Assembly (NCBI GenBank): GCA_949130485.1
Contig: OX422185.1
Span: forward strand, 14,197,011-14,261,010
Length of the DNA: 64,000 nucleotides
Direction of reading: 5' to 3'
Origin: Agelas oroides
Taxonomy: Eukaryota > Porifera > Demospongiae > Agelasida > Agelasidae
Part shown: positions 45,400 through 56,233 of the stretch, in pieces
Layout of the letters: each line of letters begins with the position of its first letter
How positions within the stretch are numbered: position 1 is the stretch's first letter
Notes under the pieces: generated by a model
The model's input: the letters and a program-made list of their open reading frames with translations, nothing else
The model's database searches: none
What the model was told of the DNA's origin: nothing
Program-made: the position numbers and the translations under genes

Positions 45400-47830
45400 A
45401 TACAAGGCGACTGTCTCTAGTGTATTGTATTCAACTACGAATACAAGGCGACTGTCTCTAGTGTATTGTATGCAACTACGAGTACAAGGCGACTGTCTCT
45501 AGCGTATTGTATTCAACTACGAATACAAGGCGACTGTCTCTAGCGTATTGTATTCAACTACGAATACAAGGCGACTGTCTCTAGCGTATTGTATTCAACT
45601 ACGAATACAAGGCGACTGTCTCTAGCGTATTGTATTCAACTACGAATACAAGGCGACTGTCTCTAGCGTATTGTATTCCACTGCGAATACAAGGCGACTG
45701 TCTCTAGCGTATTGTATTCAACTACAAATACAAGGCGACTGTCTCTAGCGTGTTGTATTCAACTACGAATACAAGGCGACTGTCTCTAGCATGTTGTATT
45801 CAACTATGAATACAAGGCGACTGTCTCTAGTGTCAACTACGTATGAATACAAGGTGACTGTCTCTAGCGTATTGTATTCAACTACGAATACAAGGCGACT
45901 GTCTCTAGTGTATTGTATTCAACTACGAGTACAAGGCGACTGTCTCTAGCGCATTGTATTCAACTACGAGTACAAGGCGACTGTCTCTAGCACATTGTAT
46001 TCAACTACGAGTACAAGGCGACTGTCTCTAGCGCATTGTATTCAACTACGAATACAAGGCGACTGTCTCTAGCGCATTGTATTCAACTACGAATACAAGG
46101 CGACTGTCTCTAGCGCGTTGTATTCAACTACGAATACAAGGCGACTGTCTCTAGCATGTTGTATTCAACTACGAATACAAGGCGACTGTCTCTAGTGTCA
46201 ACTACGTATGAATACAAGGCGACTGTCTCTAGCGTATTGTATTCAACTACGATTACAAGGCGACTGTCTCTAGCGCATTGTATTCAACTACGAGTACAAG
46301 GCGACTGTCTCTAGCGCATTGTATTCAACTACGAGTACAAGGCGACTCTCTAGCGCATTGTATTCAACTACGAATACAAGGCGACTGTCTCTAGCGCATT
46401 GTATTCAACTACGAATGCAAGGCGACTGTCTCTAGCGCATTGTATTCAACTATGAATACAAGGCGACTGTCTCTAGTGTGTTGTATTCAACTACGAATAC
46501 AAGGTGACTGTCTCTAGTGTATTGTATTCAACTACGAATACAAGGCGCTGTCTCTAGCGCATTGTATTCAACTACGAATACAAGGCGACTGTCTCTAGCG
46601 TATTGTATTCAACTAGGAATACAAGGCGACTGTCTCTAGTGTATTGTATTCAACTACGAATACAAGGCGACTGTCTCTAGCGTATTGTATTCAACTACGA
46701 GTACAAGGCGCTGTCTCTAGCGTATTGTATTCAACTACGAATACAAGGCGACTGTCTCTAGTGTATTGTATTCAACTTCGAGTACAAGGCGTCTGTCTCT
46801 AGTGTATTGTATTCAACTACTACGAATACAAGGCGACTGTCTCTAGCGCATTGTATTCAACTACGAATACAAGGCGACTGTCTCTAGTGTATTGTATTCA
46901 ACTACGGATACAAGGCGACTGTCTCTAGTGTATTGTATTCAACTACGAATACAAGGCGACTGTCTCTAGCGTATTGTATTCAACTACGAGTACAAGGCGC
47001 TGTCTCTAGCGTATTGTATTCAACTACGAATACAAGGCGACTGTCTCTAGTGTATTGTATTCAACTTCGAGTACAAGGCGTCTGTCTCTAGCGTATTGTA
47101 TTCAACTTCGAGTACATGGCGACTGTCTCTAGCGTATTGTATTCCACTACGAGTACAAGGCGACTGTCTCTAGCGTATTGTATTCAACTTCGAGTACAAG
47201 GCGACTGTCTCTAGCGTATTGTATTCAACTAGGAATACAAGGCGACTGTCTCTAGCGTATTGTATTCAACTTCGAGTACAAGGCGACTGTCTCTAGCGTA
47301 TTGTATTCCACTACGAGTACAAGGCGACTGTCTCTAGCGTATTGTATTCAACTTCGAGTACAAGGCGACTGTCTCTAGCGTATTGTATTCAACTAGGAAT
47401 ACAAGGCGACTGTCTCTAGCGTATTGTATTCAACTTCGAGTACAAGGCGACTGTCTCTAGTGTATTGTATTCAACTTCGAGTACAAGGCGTCTGTCTCTA
47501 GCGTATTGTATTCAACTTCGAGTACATGGCGACTGTCTCTAGCGTATTGTATTCCACTACGAGTACAAGGCGACTGTCTCTAGCGTATTGTATTCAACTT
47601 CGAGTACAAGGCGACTGTCTCTAGCGTATTGTATTCAACTAGGAATACAAGGCGACTGTCTCTAGTGTATTGTATTCAACTACGAATACAAGGTGACTGT
47701 CTCTAGCGTGTTGTATTCAACTACGAGTACAAGGCGACTGTCTCTAGCGTATTGTATTCAACTATGAGTACAAGGCGACTGTCTCTAGCGTATTGTATTC
47801 AACTACGAATACAAGGTGACTGTCTCTAGT
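45004..47830. repeat. 41-bp satellite, ~65 copies, palindromic unit
   Basis: Unit GGCGACTGTCTCTAGCGTA plus TTGTATTC-AACTAC-GAATACAA. The 8-base arms can form a hairpin in each copy. The array is interrupted at 45138-45399 by duplicated flank. Variants with GAGTACAA keep pairing through a G-T wobble. There are no unique spacers, so it is not a CRISPR. Confidence 0.95.
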
Positions 47831-48058
47831 GCCAGTTGGACAGAACGAGGCTATGTACCATAATCTCCCGAAAATAAGCCCACCTTCGAAAATACGCCCA
47901 CCCCCCTTTTTTGAATGAAGTTGCTGCAAAGGGTGCTTTTCTCTCGAAAGTATGCCCACCCATTTATGCCACTGTGTATGCTGTTATGCAAAAAGCACTG
48001 AAGAAGCAGCACAGTGCAAGAGGAGGGACTAACAAATGAAGGCAGACACCATTTGCTG

Positions 48059-48626
48059 TAGCCTCGTTCCCAGGCTCTTGTGCGGGGGAGGAGGAAAGAG
48101 AGCCTGGTACACACTTCGCGCATGCGCCAAATTCCCTTGGTAACCTGCATACTACTCCGCTACACTAAAATTACGGTCAATTTCTGTTTACCTTCTGAAA
48201 GGCTGCACTGCCTGGTTATGCACCCTGTAGGATACATACGGGCGGTTTTGAAGTCAACAACGATATCGCTTTGACGGTAACAGTCTGCATTGCTTCGTTC
48301 GAGGCGATCGGTAAACTTCAAAGGGAAAGATTGCGTCAGTCACGTGCCGCAGCGTTTAGCTGGAATGGACAAATGCGTGGACAATTCCTGCAAGCGAAGA
48401 GCTGAGTACCTTCGTCGCTCCCTCGTCATCGTCTACACAGAGCGTGGTCAGTGGCAGGCATCTTTTATACGGGAGAAGTCGGCGTGCCTCGCGGAGGTTA
48501 GTGTAACGGAGCAGACTTTACAGAAATTTCCAAATTCCCAGAAATCCTGGGGGAACTGAGCATGCACAAACAGTGTACCAGGCTCTTTTCTCCCCGCCCA
48601 CGCACAAGAGCCTGGGAACGAGGCTA
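48059..48626. mobile_element. TAGCCTCG-family element carrying an exon, perfect 9-bp duplication
   Basis: Ends TAGCCTCGTTCCCAGGCTCT / AGAGCCTGGGAACGAGGCTA bound 568 bp. CATTTGCTG is duplicated exactly at 48050-48058 and 48627-48635. Unlike the short hairpin members, it has a unique interior that includes a 44-codon ATG exon with splice donor. This is the arrangement expected of a MITE that captured a gene fragment. Confidence 0.9.
48365..48496 (+). CDS. exon-like captured coding sequence, unknown protein
   Basis: ATG at 48365 opens 44 codons in phase 0 up to GAG|GTTAGTG, reading MDKCVDNSCKRRAEYLRRSL then VIVYTERGQWQASF. The frame also stays open upstream to 48290, but the ATG matches the conserved start of the decayed copy at 29166. 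It is basic, with two cysteines near the start (CVDNSC). I do not recognise the family. It lies wholly inside a transposable element, so expression would depend on the element or the insertion site. Confidence 0.5.
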
Positions 48627-48831
48627 CATTTGCTGTTATTGCATAAGCAAGCGCATGACAAAAGGGGCATTGAAGAATCACTGCATGCGCAAATAGCAAG
48701 GGCTAGACAAACTGTGTGTGAGGTTGGCGTATTTTCGAGAGAAATATCACAACTCTCGAAAATACTCCCACCCCCTCTTTTAGGAGCCACTTAAGTTCAT
48801 TGCCCATGGGCGTATTTTCAAGAGATTACTG

Positions 48832-48950
48832 TATGTATTTTGAGCATGTTGCCATGTATAAAGCGCTGTATCGCTGAACTTCCACTAAGGTCGGGCTCAT
48901 ACACACTTCTTAGATGCAACTCTAGCGCCGGTTGAACAGAACGAGGCTAT
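48832..48950. mobile_element. MITE fragment matching 44.5 kb
   Basis: TTGCCATGTATAAAGCGCTG and the following TATCGCTGAACTTC are the same as at ~44550. It ends CGGTTGAACAGAACGAGGCTATG, which also resembles 47828-47855 just left of the TA-flanked MITE. Confidence 0.55.
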
Positions 48951-49507
48951 GTAAAAGTTTCCGTCGAAGCTACACTTATTAAAGCCTTGCCAGTGAACTG
49001 TACAACAGCTTTCTAGTGCCAGTGGGGAGGTCCCAGCAACACTCAGAACTCAGCAACACTGGTGGACTCGTTGTTTACAACGCTGGGCTATATTTGAAGT
49101 CAGAGTGTGTGGGCAGTAGTTTGAGTATCAAAACCACACACTCTAGTCACCGTGTAAGTGATCAAATTTTCCAGGCTGTCTCCCCCATTTTTTGCATACA
49201 GGTAGTATGAGATAAAGGTGAGGTGCCTGGGAACTAGGCTAGCCTGTGCTATGCTTGCACAAGAAAATGTACAAACTAGGTCACCTCCTCACCCAACACA
49301 GGACTTGTTGCCATGGCTCCTGAGTACAAGGCTAAACCTGACCTCTGTGTCCTAAATGAATAATGCACCAGTCCCTAGTTGGCTAAACCCCATGGTAGCC
49401 ATGACAACCAGTCTTATCATAATTGGACATTATCAGGCTATGGTGGGTGGGTTGTACAAGGTATGTGGTTACATGTCACTGTGTGGTCAGTTGTCTTGTT
49501 TATGCTG
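48951..49507. other. no gene; MITE right end
   Basis: A lone GCCTGGGAACTAGGCTAG at ~49228 marks a diverged TAGCCTCG copy. Nothing else recognised. Confidence 0.4.
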
Positions 49508-49640
49508 TATCAAGCTTGAGTTGGTGGACAGTCACCAGTTACTCTGTGGTCAGCATAAGAGTACTGCAAGTGGTATCAAGCTCGAGTTGGTGGACAGTCA
49601 CCAGTTACTCTGTGGTCAGCATAAGAGTACTGCAAGTGGT
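49508..49640. repeat. 66-bp tandem duplication
   Basis: Two nearly identical units of ATCAAGCTYGAGTTGGTGGA..TAAGAGTACTGCAAGTGGT. The 116-codon frame across it shows a 22-residue repeat and is not otherwise supported. Confidence 0.9.
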
Positions 49641-49666
49641 AGTGATAGGCCTCTTGGGAGGGAGTC

Positions 49667-50458
49667 AGTAAAACGCAGAATACGGAATAACGGAATAGCG
49701 GAATAATGGAAGAACTTTTAATTGACTGAAAATGAAGACACTTTGAATCACGTCACTGGTACCATTCTCCAGCGAGGTAGCCCCGCCACTGCTATCTTCA
49801 TCTGGACTTGTATAGGAGCTATGAACACTTAGTAGCCGTCCTCGATAGTTGCCCTACAGCTAGAAGAAGCGTGGTAAGCAGGCTGACCGGCGTATAAAGT
49901 CCATTGAATACTAGTTTACTTAGCCTTGTTCCAAGGCTTGACGGTGCCTGTCAGCCGGGCTTTATCATTGAAAAGTATTATGGATGGAAGGCCCTTTGTC
50001 AGTGCTGATATGTCATGGAAAGTCGAATAGCCAAAGGTTAGACATGGAGGCATTACTTGGAAGCATCACCAACCCCTATCTGGGTGGCGCGAGTTAGTAG
50101 CCTTGCATTTTGCTGCAGCCATGGCAGCTTCTGTTAGTCTGCATTTAACCTGAAGTATCGCTCAGACTAGACTATTCATAATTATATTAGTCCTCAGCAG
50201 TGTTGAGCTAAACTTCAATACTCGTAGTTACGCCTTTGCATAAGGTAAGGATGACAGTGCTGCTTAGTTCTGGCTGTAGGGAAACTGTTGAGGGTCTGCC
50301 CAATGTTCATAGTTCCTCTACAACACAATAGTGACCGCGCTATCTCGCTGGATGGCAATTGCATGTGCCGCATGTCAGCAACGTTCAAAGCATTTTCATT
50401 TCTGGATAAAGTTATTCCGTTATTCCGTTATTCTGCTATTCCGTTATTCTGTTTTACT
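49667..50458. mobile_element. MITE with CGGAATAA-rich inverted ends
   Basis: AGTAAAACGCAGAATACGG and its counterpart reading inward from 50458 (AGTAAAACAGAATAACGG) extend about 42 bp as repeats of CGGAATAA. The interior (792 bp in all) has no transposase. Confidence 0.75.
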
Positions 50459-50649
50459 AACTTCCCTCTCGGGATCCACTTTCTCTGCATTACAAGGTGT
50501 CTAAAGTGGGAGAGGGTGTTCACTTGAATATTCAATAATTGTTCTTGACTGTATGCCCCCTGGTTCAACAAGACATTGACAATATTCACAAACGATAACT
50601 GTTCACTACTCTGAAAATAAAAACTTTCACTAAAGTCGTATGTGTACAT

Positions 50650-52753
50650 TAGAGTTGGGCGGTATGCCATTTGGGTATGTACGATTATCACAGTGTATTT
50701 TATCACGATATACGGTATTATCATGATATATAGAACAGAAAGTTACACAATAAACACAAACAATTCATGGCATGTTTTTTGACAGAAATATTAGCATGTT
50801 CACATTGCTTGGCAATAATCTAGCACGGTGTGGATCTACAGTGTATCCACCAGAACTAAATGCACGTCCGATGGGACACTAGTTCCACAAATGCACAAGT
50901 ATTTTCTGACCAGCACTGAAAGCAATGGGAATCTGTCACTATTTTGCTTCCACCAGTCTAAGGGATCCCTGCTTGTTTCCTCTAGTGGCAGGTCACTATA
51001 TGCTACAATCTCTTTTGTTGCTCTTTGATGAGAAGTAAGTTCAATAGGACTCCTCACAGGAACCTTTTTCAGGGTAGCAGCAAGCCCCTTAGCTCTTTTT
51101 GCCGGAGGAGGAGTTTCTTCTTCATGTTCATGAGTGGGAGGCGTAGTCTTGTCAGCCAAAGCAGCAGCTTCTGACATTAACGCCTCAAGAGTACCTTCTT
51201 TATCTTCTAGATACTCTGCCTTGAATCTAGGATCCAAAAAGGAGCACTTGTCTAGAAGCACAGCAATTTCTGGTGAGTTGTAACGTGTGCTCAAGTCTCG
51301 TCTGATGATGTCCTTCATTTCATTGATCAATCCATTGCTATCCAGGTCAACATGAAGAAGATTTGTCAACAAGTGGTTGAGTAGGGGACGGAGAGCTGAA
51401 ACTGTCACGTGGTTTTCACCAGACAACGCATCAGTAAAAACTGACAAAGGTTTGAAGACCTCGACCAGAGACTCCAAAGTAGAAAATTCATTCTCTGAAG
51501 GCATTCGATGCCAATCCTTCCTATCTTCTGCAAGGACAGCACAAATGGCTTGTTGCTGCTCCACAATTCGTGAAACCATGTTGTAGGTTGATCCCCACCT
51601 TGTAGCTACATCCCCTATTAGCTTGTGCTCTTCAAGCCCCAGTTGCACTTGCTTCTCTCTGAGGTCTCTAGTTTTCTTCCAACTGCGGCTGAATACCTCC
51701 ACTAGAGAACAGCATCTTTTAACAGCTCTATGTACACGCTCCACATTAAGTGCTTTGTTTATGGCCAGATCCAGATTGTGTCCAAAACAGCTGATACGAA
51801 TCCACTCCAAGGAGTTGAAAGCAGCAATGAAATTTGACCCATTGTCAGTTGTAGTAGCCACAAGCTTTGCAAGATCAAGACACCAATTTCCCAGCACGTC
51901 TACAAGAGCCTCCGCTATATTCTGGCCACTATGATCTTCAAACAGAGGAACTGTCTCGAGAGTGATGGCCTGAAGTGACCATGAAGGGTCAAGGAAGTGA
52001 ACTGTCAGGCTGAGGTAAGGATGCTTGGCTCGGCTAGTCCACAGGTCAGTTGTGGCAGCAAAGAATTCCATTTCAGCAAGCTTTGTCTTCACCACTGTGT
52101 CTCTCACCTCAACACACAGCTTGGGTATTTCAACCTCAGTGAAGTTCTTCCTTGATGGTAGGCTGTACCGAGGATTCAGCTTAGAGACAAGGAATTTGAA
52201 ACCACTCTTTTCAACGGTGTACACGGGCTGCATGTCCTTTGCTAAGAAGTAAGCAACAGCCCTGTTAAGGGTGGTTGCTTCGGCAGAATGGCGGGAATAC
52301 AGCATGCTTCGCTCAAGAGTCTCGCGTAATGATGGTTGTTTAGAAGACTCACCCTTACTCTGTACACCTTTAGAAGCCTCTGCATAAAGATCGGCATGAT
52401 GGTCCCGTAGATGAGCGAGAAGATTGGAGGTGTTTCCAGATTTCGCACGGACACTCTTTTTAAATGTCCTACATACGGGCTCGTCCTCCATTTCTTGAAG
52501 AACAACTCCATTTTCATTCACTCGTAGCCCAAAGTAGTTCCATACCATGCTTTTTGAGCCCTTCTTTTTTACTAAATTTTGCTCCGCCATTTTCTTTGTG
52601 CAGCATTGAGCATGTGGTGGGTTCGAAGGTCACTGTGGCTGACGCATGCGCAATTGTGATATATCGCAATATCGCGCTATACCGAATGAGTGGTTTTCTG
52701 CTCGATGTGATTATCGCGATAATATCGAAATACCGATATACCGCGCAACACTA
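50650..52753 (-). mobile_element. complete hAT transposon, perfect 8-bp duplication
   Basis: Left terminus TAGAGTTGGGCGGTATGCC and right terminus (inward) TAGTGTTGCGCGGTATATC. GTGTACAT is duplicated exactly at 50642-50649 and 52754-52761, as for hAT insertion. The 2,104-bp element carries one transposase gene on the minus strand. Intact ends and duplication suggest a fairly recent insertion, although the transposase has since been frameshifted. Confidence 0.95.
50765..52590 (-). pseudogene. ZBED-type hAT transposase, frameshifted near C-terminus
   Basis: ATG at 52588-52590 opens 584 codons. A BED finger spans residues ~17-69, but its second cysteine is Phe43 (C40-x2-F43, then H60 and H64/H65). 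The RNase-H-like transposase core keeps TTDLWTS (Asp182), TTTDNGSN (Asp249), CFGHNLDLA (268-276) and ATRWGST. FLDPRFK and DPLDWWK mark the hAT family dimerisation part. At about 50877 one base is missing after CGTSVPS, and the main frame stops at 50836-50838. The conserved continuation (RAFSSGGYTVDPHRARL) follows in the next frame to a TGA at 50765-50767. The terminal dimerisation segment is therefore not made. Plus-strand and alternate frames here are shadows. Confidence 0.92.
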
Positions 52754-52774
52754 GTGTACATGGCACTTGAGGTA

Positions 52775-52876
52775 CCGTAAATCTGGAAATATTCGTTGTA
52801 AAAATATTTTCGTGGTCTGTGTATACCACGAAAATAAAAAACACGAGATATATTTTACAACGGATAGTTATTACAG
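52775..52876. mobile_element. short TA-flanked MITE (hairpin)
   Basis: TACCGTAAATCTGG / ..ATTACAG ends with inner ATTCGTTGTAAAA / TTTTACAACGGAT and TTTTCGTGGT / ACCACGAAAA arms. Confidence 0.7.
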
Positions 52877-53054
52877 TCAACACATTTTTGTACACATGGT
52901 TCACAGCACAGCTAGCTAGTTATTTCGTGTGAGACAGCCTCTTCTTCCATACCCGCGGGTGACTCATGGCAAACGTGTTACAACTTTCCGCTCAGTGTCC
53001 GATAAACCATCTGTCTTTACTACCACAGTACGTGCCTACCCATATAGAAAAAAC

Positions 53055-53335
53055 TAGGTTGTGACAACCTTGTCACAAGGTAGTACAGCCAGCTTGTACC
53101 AACCTTGTAACAACCTGGCTACAAGGTAGTGGCAAGGTTGGAACAAGGTTGTCGCATGGTTGGTACAAGGTTGTGACAAGGTTGTGACAACCTTGCCAGA
53201 AGGTTGTCCAAACCCTGGATTTGTCACGCCCGCTAGCTGGTTTCAAGGTTGTAACAAGGTTGTAACAAAGTAGTCACAAGGTTGTAAATAAGCAGGTGAT
53301 TCCTGCAGGGTTGGTACAACCTTGCTACATGCTTG
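53055..53335. repeat. subterminal ACAAGGTTGT repeats (left)
   Basis: About twenty copies of ACAAGGTTGT/ACAACCTTGT in both orientations, a potential array of transposase binding sites. Confidence 0.8.
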
Positions 53336-53653
53336 TAAACACAGGTGTATCGATCAGTATACTTCACATGCAAAACAACCAGATGGTAAAATAATCACAT
53401 AGTATGTACACACATATATTATACATATTATATATACATGTATATCTACGATGTATGGATACAGCACATGACATACTCTTTACCCTTTACCTCTTATGCG
53501 CATGCATGATCAGAAATCAATCACATGCTCACGAGAGAAACTTATAAACTAGCTGAGTTCAGACATTCGTATTAACTTGGCTGAAAACAAACCTGCTTAA
53601 GTGTATCTATCACAAACGTTTAAAGAGAGTGCCTGTATGCACTTCCAAGTTAA

Positions 53654-54308
53654 CCCTCTGAACGCGGTGACCATATATATATGGTCACATTAAACTTCCT
53701 GTCGTCGCGGCGACCATATATATATGCTCACGATAAGTTCGTGCGCTTTCCGCGCAAAGCTAAGAAGCTTAACGAGATTTGAGGGTAGGCCCCTCCATGA
53801 TAAGTGCTAATGAGGCTAGGCCACACCTTTTGACTGACATCATCGGCTTGAAAGACAGGAAGAGGCGGTACTTATTCGCGGGGTATCGTCAATGAGCCGA
53901 GGGCTGCCAAACACAAAGCTTTTTCTCGCCCACAGGGAGCAAGCGTTCTCCACATTTGACTTCAGGTAGGAGTAATAGCTTCAAATAACTTGTAAATCGG
54001 CTGATTTTACCGTGGCTGGGGGTATCAGGTGAGAAAATCGGCACCGTTTCCAACCGCTCGAAGCTACAATGTATAGTCAGCACAAAATGGCTTCAAACAA
54101 GTAGAAATGACTTACTACGCACTTATCAGTCATTTAGATAAACTTGTCCAGCCTATTTGCACCCTATCTATACAAATCAAGTCACTAGAACAGCCAAAGA
54201 CTTGTTAGCACGCTTGTCACTAAAACCGTTCGAGTCAATAACGTTGAGATGGAACAACTTCCGCGTTAATAAACTGTCATGAGTAAGATCACTTCCGCGT
54301 TCAAAGGG
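53654..54308. mobile_element. piggyBac-like MITE (TTAA target)
   Basis: CCCTCTGAACGCGG and CCGCGTTCAAAGGG are inverted ends flanked by TTAA (53650-53653 and 54309-54312). Tiny GACCATATATATATGGTC palindromes occur near the left end. Its interior (53880-54030) is homologous to 54636-54717 plus 55802-55850. Confidence 0.82.
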
Positions 54309-55087
54309 TTAATTAGCTTCTGGCTCTTTGCTACCACTGTAGCTGTACATGTATACTTTAAAACTTTGGGCGCATGTGGGCACATCAAAGGGTAAAGGGA
54401 TATTATTTAAAAGCATCACTGTCTGTACTTATACACATGTAATGTCTAATCATAGCTTAAAGCTACTTTCTGCAACAGTTGGCACACTTGTCATTGATAG
54501 TGTTGACAAGGAAGCTCTTGGCAACAGGGTGGGATGACTGCACACATGCCCTGTTTAGAACAAGCAAAATTAGAATTTTAAAATGCTGCCATGCAGTGTA
54601 TAATTCCTACTTAAAGCCTCCCTGCATGGATTGTCAATGGGCCAATTAAGAGGTAGCTTGCCAAACATGAAGCTTTTCCTTAAACGCATGCAGGGAGTAA
54701 ACAGCATTTCAGGTAGCTAAAAGTACCGTAGTCTCATGAAAGAGCACCCACGGGTGAAGCACCTTACAAGTCCGCCAGAGAGGGGGGTGTGTGCTCTTTC
54801 GAATGCTTTTGGATTTAATCACAAAAGAGCGCCCTTTCGTGTTTACAGTGACTCGATGCCCTTGAATTCGGCTTGAAGCAAATAATTGGACAAGCAGTAA
54901 CATACATCGGAACCACCAGCAGCTTTGAAGTTATGTCCTGACGGCACATAACACTCTGAACGGCACCACTGATGTAAGCATAGTTTACCTTATGGTGCGC
55001 ACCGCGTTAGCTATGTTCGTCTACGCAAAGCTGCTTTGTAGTAACCTTCAGTGAAGTATAACACACGAAGTTTCTTACCTCAGATAT

Positions 55088-55636
55088 CAAGAGCGCATAA
55101 TGACGTCATTTGTATTTGGGAGGGAGGAGGAAGAGCGTGTAACTTCCTATTCTGGCCGTGGTGAAAGCGGAATCTTTCGCGTGTACTATAAATAGCACAT
55201 CCGGTCGAGTTGTAGCTAGTGTGCAGGTGAAGCGTGAGTAAAAGTAGCTGCCAAACAATCGAGTTAGAGCCTTATCCGTTGGATAAGGATCACGCGTTAC
55301 CCAAGGAGATGCTCGAGAGTTTGACTGAAAGGCTACGCGGCCCTCTTCGACTGTCAGGCGTGGATAGCATCGTAACACAAAGTTCCTCGCGTCAGGAAGG
55401 GCCGACAACCGTTCCTGCGTAGGTAGAACTTGCCAGGTAAGCTTCGAGCGTTCTCATCTTGTTGACTACGGGGGTAGCACTGCGTTGTGAGGTCGTAGAT
55501 CGTGGAACTGTGAACTTGTGCGAAAGCGTGTTCTATTTTTAGTACACGCGGGAGATTCTGCCTGTTTCGAAATTTTGCCGGTTACACGCTCTTCCTCCTC
55601 CCTCCCAGATACAAATGACGTCATTATGCGCTCTTG
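55088..55636. mobile_element. MITE of CAAGAGCGCATAA family, 7-bp duplication (copy B)
   Basis: Ends CAAGAGCGCATAATGACGTC / GACGTCATTATGCGCTCTTG, with arms of ~54 bp running to AGAGCGTGTAAC. CAGATAT is duplicated at 55081-55087 and 55637-55643. Same ends and 7-bp target as the copy at 37687-37947. The longer interior holds a TATA box, a 60-codon open stretch and a good splice donor. Confidence 0.88.
55187..55194 (+). promoter_or_regulatory. TATA box inside MITE copy B
   Basis: TATAAATA lies ~40 bp upstream of an open stretch (SCQTIELEPYPLDKDHALPK from ~55244, stop TAG at 55420-55422) and ~240 bp upstream of a consensus donor CAG|GTAAGC at 55436/55437. This is a promoter plus first-exon layout, though the frame's only ATG is internal (55309). 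Confidence 0.4.
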
Positions 55637-55852
55637 CAGATATGCATAGCGCTTGGGGATGTGCTTCTCAAATTCCACATGTGCACTCATTAGCCACGCG
55701 ATACTCGCTCCAGGGTGGGCGCTCATTCGAACAAACTTTGACCCTATACAGGAAATTGGGCCAAAAGTAGGGGGTGGACGCTCTTTCACGAAACTACGGT
55801 AATAGATTGTAAATTGGCTGATTTTGATGAAGCTGTAAACATATCAGAGTTA

Positions 55853-56233
55853 CCGTATTTCCTTGATTTTTTTCCCGCCCTTGAATTAACCCCGCGCACC
55901 CGAGAGCACGTTTGAGCTGAAGAAAGCCCTTGATTAGTTCCCACACGGTTACGCAGCCACACTCATTACTGGCAACGAGGACAACTTGGATGACTCAGAT
56001 CACTTGTCTAGCCGGTCTGTACTCACGTACTTTACTGCACTGTACGTACCTAGTATTTGTGCTGTACAAAGATGTCAAGTCGTGTGCATTTCGATGGCGC
56101 ACGTGCGCGACTGGAGTGCACGCCGGACTTGGCTGAAGTTAATTGAACCCGCCCTCGTTTTGTTCCCGCCCTGGTATTGTACCCACGGGTAAGTACGGTC
56201 TAGTACCCACGGGAAGTAATCAAGGAAATACGG
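55853..56233. mobile_element. TA-flanked MITE (CCGTATTTCCTTGAT ends)
   Basis: CCGTATTTCCTTGATT and AATCAAGGAAATACGG, each next to TA, over 381 bp. Inner CCCGCCCTTGAATTAACCC / GTTAATTGAACCCGCCC words recur. No transposase. Confidence 0.85.

Larger units (their letters stand above)
47858..48831. mobile_element. TA-flanked MITE carrying a nested element
   Basis: CCATAATCTCCCGAAAATA and TATTTTCAAGAGATTACTG are inverted ends flanked by TA. Inner copies of ATACGCCCACCCCC / GGGGGTGGGAGTATT occur at both sides. The TAGCCTCG-family element 48059-48626 sits inside it, so this one is older. Confidence 0.8.
54726..55799. mobile_element. TA-flanked element with CCGTAGTYTCRTGAAAGAGC ends
   Basis: CCGTAGTCTCATGAAAGAGC and GCTCTTTCACGAAACTACGG, each next to TA. 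It interrupts the older MITE copy around it and in turn contains the MITE at 55088-55636. Confidence 0.85.
54600..55850. mobile_element. diverged relative of the 53.7-kb MITE, split by an insertion
   Basis: The block GTCAATGGGCCA..GCCAAACATGAAGCTTTT..CATTTCAGGTAG before 54724 and TTGTAAATTGGCTGATTTT after 55801 align in order with one continuous stretch at 53890-54015. This shows that 54726-55799 inserted into it. Confidence 0.7.

Noticed and set aside
43787-47830. CRISPR-like arrays
   Set aside because: The repeats are contiguous and lack unique spacers. The genome is eukaryotic.
52242-52517. 91-codon minus-strand frame
   Set aside because: Alternate-frame shadow of the hAT transposase N-terminus.
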